This document shows, piece by piece, positions 55,956 to 64,000 of a stretch of 64,000 nt of DNA (the first letter of the stretch is position 1; every line of letters begins with the position of its first letter). The DNA comes from Anodontia alba (taxonomy: Eukaryota > Mollusca > Bivalvia > Lucinida > Lucinidae). Under the pieces are notes generated by a model, which saw only the letters and a list, made by a program, of their open reading frames with translations, was not told the origin of the DNA and did not search any database. The position numbers were made by a program, and so were the translations under genes. Location of the stretch: the NCBI GenBank assembly GCA_964016985.1, contig OZ024830.1:64124550-64188549 (forward strand), given 5' to 3'.

Positions 55956-58900
55956 CTATCGTTTCCGAACCCAAACATCATACTTTTCTATATAAACTCT
56001 TTCCAAGCATCTTGTCTGGGACTGACCAGCTGGAGCTGGACATTTTATATACCAAGAAGCAAAGAAATGTAGAGACACTGTTTCCATGGACTGAGGTCGT
56101 GCCATATAGTAATCAATAATATTGTGCATAAATATGTCTGTCTCTGTATCATTCATGGCTTCAATTTCAGCTAATGGTTTTAACATTTTAAATCTTTTGT
56201 TCTGAGGCCTGATGTTCAAATAAACAACAGACCGTGAACATTGAATAAGTTTAAGGTGACTAAGACGAAATGCTGCCTCTTGAGCAGAAACCTGTCTGTG
56301 TTTTAAAACACATAAACCAATATTCCAAAGACGCTGGAAAACTGTCATTTCTGGGTTTTGGTGAAAAACAGTATTTATTAAATTGCCAAGTGCACACCTC
56401 AATTCATCAGGTTCTGATTTACATAAGTAATGACAAACATAATATGCTGCTCCATCAGCATCATTTATGAGCTGTACATCCATATTTGCTCGCCAGTGAA
56501 GCAAAATTTGAGGGTTATAAGCATTTATGAAAGCAGATTTTTTTGGCCTATATGTTTCATAAAACTGGCCTCTATTCTTCATAGTCATAACCCTTGAAAG
56601 TAATCTGCTTTTTATGCATTCACGTTTCGGAAAACCAAAACGACAGGGGTGTTTTCCTGAACGCATGCAATAGTTGGAATGTGAGTGAGTTTGAAGTTTT
56701 TTAACCAGATGATACAATTCAGGATTTTCAGTTTCCAATGGGATATGTGTATGAATGGTATTAGTAATGTATTGCAAAACAGTTTCGCTTGTATTTTCAT
56801 TAATATCATTAGGCACATTACCAACCCAAAAGAATATGTGATAGTGAGGGGAGCCCCTATTCCGAAATTCCACACGTGCAAAAAAATCCTTGACAATACC
56901 TAGAGGTTTCACAGGCCCATGAATTACATATTTCATCAAAGCAGTAAATCGGCGATCAAAATGAATTGCAGTCATTAAGGGATCCTTCCTCATGCTGGAA
57001 AAAAATGAGTGCTTCGACACTGCTTCAGCATAAGATAAGTTTTCCAATAGCATGCCCAATTCTGGCCAATGCAAATCGTCTGCTGAAAGAGTCATAAATA
57101 AGGTAGGAGGACCCAAGCAGCGAAACATGGCTAAAAGGTCATACAAGGCATTTCGAAAATAAGCAACTGTACCACGAATATTTTTCATGAACATATATAA
57201 GTTCTGAAGAATGTCAGGGTCTGTATTTCTAGACCGAACGTCTGCAGCTGTAGTTGGCAGACCTGGCCCTGTATCAGAGAAGCCTTTACGCATTTTCATG
57301 CAAATACCAATATCTTTCTTCAGAAGATGTTTATCGTATGATACTGCAGCATGCAACATATATGAGATATCTCTTCGCCAATAACCATGGCGGTTGTTCA
57401 ACCGGTATCTGAAGTATAAACTTGGCTGAATGCTTTTTCGTCTTGGGTATGTAAAGCCAAATTTGCCTGAAGGGAAAAGCCATGGGAATGCCTTTTCTTC
57501 ACCAAATGGCATTTCATATATGGAGACTGGGGTAGCATCATTACGAGGAATTAAAAGTGGGCTAGCTTGACTAGATACTGAAGAACCCAGGTTTGTGTTT
57601 CTCAAGGAACTCTGACCTCCTGTCTCAGTGTTACTGCAGTACTCAACAGGAGCAAAAGTTACATGCTCCAAACAGCTAACAGTATCTCTTATAACAGGAA
57701 AATCAGTTGAACAAATAGTGCTATCATCAGAATTACAGGAATTTAAATTCAAGTCTGCTATTCTTGTGTTTGCATACAGTCTATTATTAGCTTTAAGCCA
57801 TACAAAACCTCTTACAACTTTAAATGGATCTGTTAAAAAGCACCCCCTTGAACCAATTGTGCTATCAAATTCAAATTGCACCAAGCACATGTTGTCAATA
57901 CCTGTTATTTCTTCCACGAATGACTCAACATCTCTTGGCATGTCAACTATTAGACCTTTCTCAGCATACTGTCCACCAGGAAGTAAAATGACAGTCATGC
58001 AAACTTGAATTCTGGCTAAAAGTTTCTTTTCTAGTGAGCTTAAAGAACTGATTTCATTGGGAATATAGTCTATACCAAGAGCATTTAGTTCGGAGCTCAA
58101 AGGAGGAATAGTTCCTTGACATACATATTTATAACAGGTGTGACAAAGTTGTGTAGAAGAATTGAATTTCAAAGCCTGTATAACTGAATTATTTTTACAA
58201 CCTAAATGCTTGACTTGAGATGAGAAAAGAAATCGGTCACAACATTTGCACCAATACTTAGGTGTGCTACGAATGTATGATTCATAATCTTGGTTAGTTT
58301 GGTCAGACATACACACATTGGTATTATCACTGACTGTTGACCTCTGCTGGTCACTAGTACTAATATTACAAACAGCAGCCACATCTGAGCTACACATAGT
58401 CAACTCACATGTAACAGAAGACATATTCCTACCATGAAGTTGTGTCTGCTGGCTTGCATACAAATCACCATTTGTCCTGCGATCTTTATCTTTGCATTGC
58501 TTTTTATAAGATTTTCCTTTAGGTTTATTTCCAGGCAATGCATGGTATGTATGATCAAATTCATGTATTACACTGTCAACAGCTACATGTGCATCAGTTG
58601 GAAGAATGAATGTGTTTATTTCAGCTTCATCACATATCATTTCTTCGACATGTTCAGTACTCTGTACTGGTTCATTTAAGATGGCACTAACCAACTCTTC
58701 TGGGCCACGCAGTTGAACTGGAGATATGTTAAAAATATGATCAGGATAGACTGCAGATAAATACAACGACAAAACATTTACATTATCATAACACAGAAGT
58801 ATGCTTCTACCTGCTGAATCAATTTGACCCACTGCATTTCGTGAATGCGAGTCGAAAACAAAAAACATGTCATTGCTTCTAAATAAGGCTACTGATCTTC

Positions 58901-59354
58901 CACCAAAAGTTCCAATAAGCCAAGGAGACTGATTGAAAGCCATTTCTAAGGCATCTATTACTGTGTGCCCGCCTGCCTCTACAACTGCCGGACGGTTATT
59001 AATAGCCCCATGAAAAGTTGAACCCAACCTCTGTTGGTATCTTACACCAAAAGCAGTAAATTCTAATGGCAAATCTTGATGCCCTAAATAAACAGTGGCA
59101 TCGCCATCATATCTACTTTGAACGATACTGTTATACAAAGTATCACCTTCAAATACTACAGTATCCAAATGCTGTGATTCCCATGTGGTCACATCTACTT
59201 TAAAGCAGGCAAAAACCAAAGCAATTAATGCAATGGCTGTACACTGAGTGCAAAAGGAGGCGCTCAACACAGAAATGCCCAATGAACCCTGATGAATACT
59301 TCCCTGCACAAACCTCGAGCAAGGCATCTTATGGAAAACAATACAGACGAGCAC
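55956..59354 (-). pseudogene. Helitron-superfamily protein: OTU-like domain, DUF6570-like zinc region, HUH/Y2 Rep
   Basis: A 1132-residue open frame. Residues 17-205: OTU-like cysteine-protease-type domain with QGSIHQG, CTQCTAIALIALVF (Cys38), FEGDTLYN and FVFDSHSRN (His170). Residues 365-475: cysteine-rich zinc region (CKCC, LCHTC) as in DUF6570. Residues 605-1000: Helitron_like_N/Rep with PFGEEKAFPWLFP, TLSADDLHWPEL, FDRRFTALM, the HUH motif HYH at 837-839 (RGSPHYHIFFWV) and the two-tyrosine site at Y972 and Y976 (YVCHYLCKSEPDE). Rep would nick and join single strands during rolling-circle transposition. The frame ends in VRKR at a TAG, and helicase code continues in phase, so a single nonsense change separates Rep from helicase. 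The long open frame implies recent loss. The start at 59354 precedes the OTU motif by only 16 residues; Met10 is an alternative. Confidence 0.9.
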
Positions 59355-59818
59355 GTCTTGCTTTTTTTGTGGGCAAAAAGTGTCTTACCGAGTCTGGTAA
59401 AAGGACTAAATAAATGTCACGAATGTGGATACTGCCTACAGAAACGGGCGGTGAAATGGTCATAAAAGTTCCGCTAGGATTGAAAAAAACATTCCTTTTT
59501 GTATCGAATTATAGAGCCTCGACAAATATTTTAATGCACGCAAAAATACAACCAACGAAAAAGCAGATACATAGCAACATTTATGTTTATTTACCCAAAC
59601 TCATGCAGCTTCGATTCATCCAATATGGCGATCCGATCCGCCGATCATTTTTCAGCCGATCATTAATTTTATTTTTGTCATTATATCTAAACTACGATTC
59701 AAATGTCCAGTATATCAGTTTTGTATTATCATACATTGCTTAATTAAATATTCGACAAAAGATATTTCTTTTTTCAATGCTTTTGGATTTGATTTTTAAG
59801 CAGTTTTCTGTCTTCTAG
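59355..59818. other. Region upstream of the Rep gene
   Basis: Probably the 5' part of the same element; its terminus was not recognised. GATCCGATCCGCCGATC at 59629 repeats words found in the foldback just to the right. No other gene is supported. Confidence 0.4.
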
Positions 59819-60003
59819 GGGTATAAAAGCCAAGTCCAGTAAATATAAGAAAATCATAGTTTTCTCAGTAGTGAAGCTAATATATACAGAGATTAGCTCT
59901 GTCGCAGAGAATAAATGGTCACTAGAACATTCAGAGCTTCACTACTGAGAAAACTATGATTTTCTTATATTTACTGGATCGGATCGGACTTGGCTTTTAT
60001 ACC
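59819..60003. repeat. Near-perfect 60-bp-arm foldback with a TATA motif at each outer end
   Basis: The left arm, 59819-59878, starts GGTATAAAAGCCAAGTCC and ends CTCAGTAGTGAAGCT. The right arm, 59934-60003, is its exact inverse except for a 10-bp insertion (GATCCGATCC read on the minus strand). The loop is about 55 bases. TATAAAAG lies at both outer edges and would direct transcription inward on each strand. Confidence 0.85.
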
Positions 60004-60530
60004 CGACCATTTTCTTCAAAGGCACGCGCTGACTGGTTCTCCACATAGAAAAACTAAAACGCGAAATCTTCAAATTAGAACGGGTACCAGCTCCAACCCG
60101 ATATTTTTCGCCCCCCCGCCACAAAAACCGAAAGGATACTCCTAAAATATCCGGTAGATAAACGCATGTTGGTTATACAAACAGGGAAGTTTGGACCCTG
60201 TATTTATCACGTAGCTGAAACATTATTTCTGTCCACAATTTGTAGCACATTAATATATCACAGGACCTTTTATTTAATACAATCGTCATATGTTTTTAAA
60301 AAAATGTGAACCGAAAGGTTACGCCGTTTCCGACACACACTAACAGTTACAAAGTAACCACAATATGCCCGGCGCTGATGCGCCGTGCAATAACACTTGG
60401 TGCTCTCGGGTATCGAATTACCACTATCTGGGCTAATTCAGCAGACGACAAAAAAAAAAAAAAAAAAAAAAAAATAAATAAATAAATAAAATAAAAACAT
60501 TGTTATTTATTTTTTTTTATATTACCAAGA
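60004..60530. other. Unassigned sequence ending in A-rich repeats
   Basis: No gene is seen. 60450-60490 is an A run followed by (AATA)n. Confidence 0.5.
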
Positions 60531-60597
60531 AAACAGAGTTTGACATTCATGCAATGGAGACAATTTGCATGAAATGCAAATCCTGTTTTCTTGGAAG
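60531..60597. repeat. Foldback ACCAAGAAAACAG
   Basis: ACCAAGAAAACAGAGTTTG and CATTCATGCAA at the left pair with CATGAAATGCAAATCCTG and TTTTCTTGG at the right. It resembles the foldbacks at 19388 and 23626. Confidence 0.65.
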
Positions 60598-61576
60598 AAT
60601 GAGAAAAATATTTCAAAATGTCGTCTGTTGAAAATTTTACCCAGAGTGTTAGGCATTATGGTATGCACAAACAAATCGCGCATTGGTCTGTGCATGGCAA
60701 AACCTACAATAAAACTTGTACGAAGAGACGGATCAGCCTGCACACTCTGAGCCTGCACATCAGTAGTCTGATCAGAGCCTTCGCTAATCGTATGTACCTC
60801 CTACAATCTCTGGGTTTAACAAAACGTCTTGTGCGACGAGCGAAGACACGTGTCAATCTGCCAACTGCACATTTTGATAAAAGCATTCGCTGTTCGTATG
60901 TACCTTCGATAGCCGGGCTATCCAAAGCGGGATAAACAGTGCGACTGCAACAGCACATTCTGATCAGACCCTTCGTGGATCGTACAGTATGCACCGTCTT
61001 TGGACTCCGGGCTATCCAAGAACCTTGCTTTATCTAGTGGGTCGATGCAGAGACTGATCTGAGTCTTTGCTGGTCGCACGTATATTGTAGTATTGTATGT
61101 TTTGTCAGATTCAGTGAACGAACCTTGTAAATCATACTTCAGACATGAGAACTACCGACGTAATTTTGGTTTTTGAACTGGAGTTAAACGGCCCAGTCTA
61201 CACTATTTCGGTCTTGTCGAGCCTGCACACTTTTCCAGGGTGGGCTTATTCATAAGCTATTAATCATTTCAGCAGAAACTAATAGCTGCCCTTCTTTTCT
61301 TTCATATACTTTTGACGATAGAGCTTACTTTTGGAGTTATGACCCTTTGAAAACCGAAAATATTTTAGTGGTTTCTGTAATTTTTCTTTTCTTTTTTCTT
61401 TTTTTTTTTTCTGTCGCTCTGTAACTTGAAAACTTTTTGAGATATTTTCTTGAAACTTTATTAGTTTATTAACAGACTCATGGCACTTGCTTGACGTAAA
61501 TGCAGTGGCGGGGCATGGTGAAATGTCTGCAGCCCTTTTATTAGATGTTTAACAGTATGAAATATTGGGAAATTGT
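60598..61576. other. Decayed MITE-like sequence and unassigned DNA
   Basis: AGTCTGATCAGAGCCTTCGC at 60764 and CATTCTGATCAGACCCTTCG at 60956, each followed by related GTATGTACC or CAGTATGCACC and CGGGCTATCC words, show an internal duplication of GATCAG-type repeat sequence. 61380-61412 is pyrimidine-rich. The charged frames here are not supported as genes. Confidence 0.45.
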
Positions 61577-61730
61577 GCCTCGGTGGTGTAGTGTGAAGCT
61601 TCTCGTTTTGTCACCCAAGGGTCATGAGTTCGATCCCAGGCTTCTCAAGCCTTTCCTACTGGACTTTAAACCAAGGTCCACATCTCCGTATGACCTAGCT
61701 GTTAGTAGGACGTAAAACTCACTCACTTGT
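61577..61730 (+). mobile_element. Second type of tRNA-derived SINE, about 155 bp
   Basis: The head has an A-box-like GGTGGTGTAGTGTGAAGC and a B box GAGTTCGATCCCAGG. The body is CTACTGGACTTTAAACCAAG and CGTATGACCTAGCTGTTAGT, and the end ACGTAAAACTCACTCAC. The short body and the TAAAACTCACTCAC end are typical of small mollusc SINEs. Confidence 0.75.
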
Positions 61731-63081
61731 TTGAATTGCCATTAGCCTAGTGTGCGTAGAATGTGTTTTTGTGTGACAGACACTCTTTTCACATGTGCTG
61801 TCTTGTTGATTCAATGCCTCTTTGATAGCAGAAGCGCCCCTTTAAGTAAATTCATATTGACACATGTGGTTGCTGCACGCGAGTGAGAATTTCCCCGAGT
61901 GAGAATTTCCCTGTCTTTTACCACAGTACGTCATTTATATTGAGCGCGTGCGGTTGTTGCATGGGAAAAGGTCGTTACAGGAATACCAAATATAAATACG
62001 TAATTCGTCGATTAGGGGCAGATGTTTGATTCTCTTTGTGATTTTGTGTGTGTGTGTGTGTATTTTTTTTTTTTTTTCTACGGCACATTAAGTAAAAATG
62101 GCCATGCCGGACCCAGTTGTGTGGCCGGACTAGACTAAGACAAAGAATCCGGTACTTTTTTATATGGAGCTTTGTCGAGGCCCATGTTACGTGCTAGAAC
62201 AATGGATGGGGCTACCTGGGTTATCTTTGGACCTAGGGAGCACCAAAATATATTCAGGGAACAAGGCAGCATTGGTTTATACTTTAAGAAAACAAGGGAA
62301 TGCACCTAATTTTGGGGGATCGGAATGCGGAAATTTAGCAAAACACTTTTGGGACAATAAGACCTTTGTGATCAGTGCAGAGTCAGATCAACCTGCGCAT
62401 CCGCATGAGCGTGCTCGATATAACCTTCACGCAGACTGTACTACATGATGGAAAAATAAAGATATAAATAACTAAAAATATATTTATTAAAGAAATATCT
62501 AAATAACTTTATTTATTAAATAGATAAATATATAAAAATCGGACAGGTATTCAGTCAAATTACTCCGAGGAATTTCGCATCACTTCGCAAGAAATATTGC
62601 CTCCGGGTACAATATACCATTCCGAGTAACTTCGCATAACTTCGCATAACACATACTTTCGGCGGACTTGCGAGTGGTGTCCGCCGGATATAACGTTTAC
62701 TCGGTTTGATTCCGAGTATTTTTGGGAAGTTCGCGAAACGCCAATATTCGGAGTAAACAGTTTTTTGGTTATTTTACATGAGCTGTACTGTATGCAGATA
62801 ATAAAATGGATTTTTTGTGAAGAAAGAAACAAAACAGAAGAGAAATAATTGTATTTAGTTTTTCAGTACATGGTTAGCTTATTTATGTATATCTGTTTCA
62901 CACAGATGCCTCAGTAAAGACCCATTCTTATTTATACATTAAAAAGAATGCATTTCCATCTGACTGATTTTGAGAAATTGACAGTGAAAGCATGTAGTAC
63001 AGAGTGTTCATGTTGGTTGTTTTTCAAGGAATAGCAAATTTTCTCACAAAGCCTTGTCTCTGAATATAAATTTAATATTGG
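61731..63081. other. Unassigned, with TTCGCA-rich inverted repeats
   Basis: A GT tract lies at 62046-62060. 62366-62448 is a fragment of the MITE at 34187. 62560-62765 has repeated AACTTCGCATAAC and GGCGGACTTGCGAG / GTCCGCCGG words, with ACTCCGAG near the left and CGGAGTA near the right, a possible degenerate foldback. No gene before 63082 is supported. Confidence 0.4.
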
Positions 63082-63422
63082 ATGAAGCCACTGGTTGTAA
63101 GCAAGTGTGAAAATATGGATATAGAGCAAAATCCAGGTCCATCAAATAATATAAATCTACAAGAAAATGCATCTGTATTATTGCAAGGAAGTATCCATCA
63201 AGGAGATGAAATATTTAGCCCTGATTCAAGAGGGCGTCAATGCCTACCATGGATCTGTACCAACATGTGGAATGTGAACAACATGAATGAAATTCTGTTT
63301 GCAGGAGATAAATTATACAAGTATGCAAAAAAGAGTTCCAAGACATATCATGACTATTTAGAGCCATCTGTGATTTGCCATCTTATTTTTCACTTGACAA
63401 CCAGCATTATCACTGGAAAGTG

Positions 63423-63423
<1 letters not shown>
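63082..63423 (+). pseudogene. Start of a second OTU-domain transposon gene, with a 2A-like motif
   Basis: The frame opens with Met, and within 20 residues carries MDIEQNPGP (nt 63115-63141), matching the D-x-E-x-NPGP consensus of 2A ribosome-skipping peptides. Then come LLQGSIHQGDEIFS, SRGRQC and NEILFAGDKLYKYAKKSS, the same order as the OTU-like domain of the minus-strand gene at 59354 (QGSIHQG, CTQC, FEGDTLYN). The segment after RGRQC is shorter than usual, so a deletion is likely. The frame shifts near 63370 (the SYFSLDNQHYHW segment is in another frame). Upstream of the Met is an in-phase stop. Confidence 0.75.

Positions 63424-63457
<34 letters not shown>
63424..63457 (+). repeat. A homopolymer inside the OTU-like domain
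   Basis: More than 30 A residues interrupt the domain, giving a polylysine translation. It is either replication slippage at a short A run or an inserted poly(A). Confidence 0.9.
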
Positions 63458-63458
<1 letters not shown>

Positions 63459-63824
63459 ATTTTCAATTTAAATATCATATCCTCAGTGGAGTATCCTTTC
63501 CTTGATTTAAAGACAGCACTCGCTATGACTTTCTCATTCAACCCATATGCAGTATTCATTTGCAACGGCTTTTCCATTGCATTATTGGAACAAGGTGACT
63601 GTTTCTACCTTTCTGACTCACATGCAAGAGCTTCAGATGGAATGCCAAATGTTAATGGCAAAAGCATTTTGTTAAAGAAAACAAATATAGCTGGCATTTC
63701 CTTACATTTGCGTAGATTGTTTAGTTCTGATAATTCCATTACTACAACAGCGGTGAGTCAGTTTGATTTGCATTCGCTCTGTATATCTCATGTTTGCAGG
63801 GAGACCATAAAACGATACCAATGA
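63458..63824 (+). pseudogene. Second half of the OTU-like domain
   Basis: After the A run the protein continues with YPFLDLKTALAMTFSF, YAVFICNGFSIALLEQGDCF, LSDSHARASDGMPN and GKSILLKKTNIAGISLHLRR. The DSH matches His170 of the other gene (FDSHSRN), followed by the same SILL..L.LYL pattern. The coding similarity stops near 63780. No zinc region, Rep or helicase follows before 64000; the element may continue beyond the window or be truncated. Confidence 0.75.
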
Positions 63825-64000
63825 GCTGGGATTCAAATTTGTGAATAACTACCTATCCTCCTTTACAAGACAGTGATTTAGTTACAATTTTATACTTATG
63901 CATCCCAGGACTCGCTTGGGCTATATAAAGTGATTCCTACTAGAAAATCATTGCGTCCATTACAGACTTTTCCACTATAACTTTGTGAGTCCTGGGACTC
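63825..64000. other. End of window
   Basis: No coding similarity is visible. The words CCCAGGACTC (63905) and GAGTCCTGGGACTC (63987) recur close to the edge. Confidence 0.4.

Noticed and set aside
57628..58008. Plus-strand frame of 126 codons
   Set aside because: Shadow of the 1132-residue Rep frame on the minus strand; no motif.
59228..59413. Plus-strand frame of 61 codons upstream of the Helitron
   Set aside because: It overlaps the start of the minus-strand Rep gene in antisense and has no motif of its own.

Overview
The window is eukaryotic nuclear DNA from an invertebrate, most likely a bivalve mollusc. I base this on the density of AGCTCACCTGAG-type tandem-repeat elements, GATCAG-core foldback MITEs and tRNA-derived SINEs, all typical of clam and oyster genomes as I know them. 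The species cannot be named from sequence alone. There are no rRNA genes, CRISPR arrays or prokaryotic operons. Gene density is very low: I find one probable host gene, a seven-segment membrane protein of the TMEM45/DUF716 family (17691-18614). Nearly everything else is transposable elements in various states of decay.

Layout. 1-3542: AT-rich sequence with the 3' end of a non-LTR retrotransposon (minus strand, 783-1372) and a diffuse inverted-repeat element. 3543-17446: head-to-tail and nested non-autonomous elements with internal arrays of about 150-230 bp. One 6.3 kb element (8923-15217) carries a 335 bp pogo-like MITE and an apparently intact mariner (13263-14598). 17447-20975: the TMEM45-like gene, an inverted pair of TTAA MITEs starting one base after its stop codon, and a 35-bp minisatellite that looks like an amplified SINE head. 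20976-33745: further arrays, two nested mariners (24985-27509) and a three- to four-level nest of non-autonomous elements. 34187-50314: more arrays, a SINE, MITEs and minisatellites. 50315-55080: mostly unassigned sequence with palindromes, ending in a MITE doublet. 55080-59354 (minus): a large Helitron-superfamily gene, OTU-like protease + DUF6570-like region + HUH/Y2 Rep + PIF1-type helicase, broken by one in-frame TAG, a frameshift, a second stop and a truncation. 59819-60003: a near-perfect foldback with a TATA motif at each outer end. 63082-end (plus): the start of a second OTU-domain element, carrying a 2A-like NPGP motif.

How it fits together. The tandem-repeat families (called A, B, C, D, H below) look unrelated in their units but share one plan: a 5' hairpin, a GTCC-rich stretch, tandem units, a subterminal inverted copy of the first ~8-12 bases, a 3' hairpin, and the end CTTGTT or CTAGTT, inserted in T runs. 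This is the plan of Helentron-type non-autonomous elements. The OTU-Rep-helicase genes at the right of the window are candidates for the enzymes that mobilise them. That link is an inference and is offered as the main hypothesis to test.
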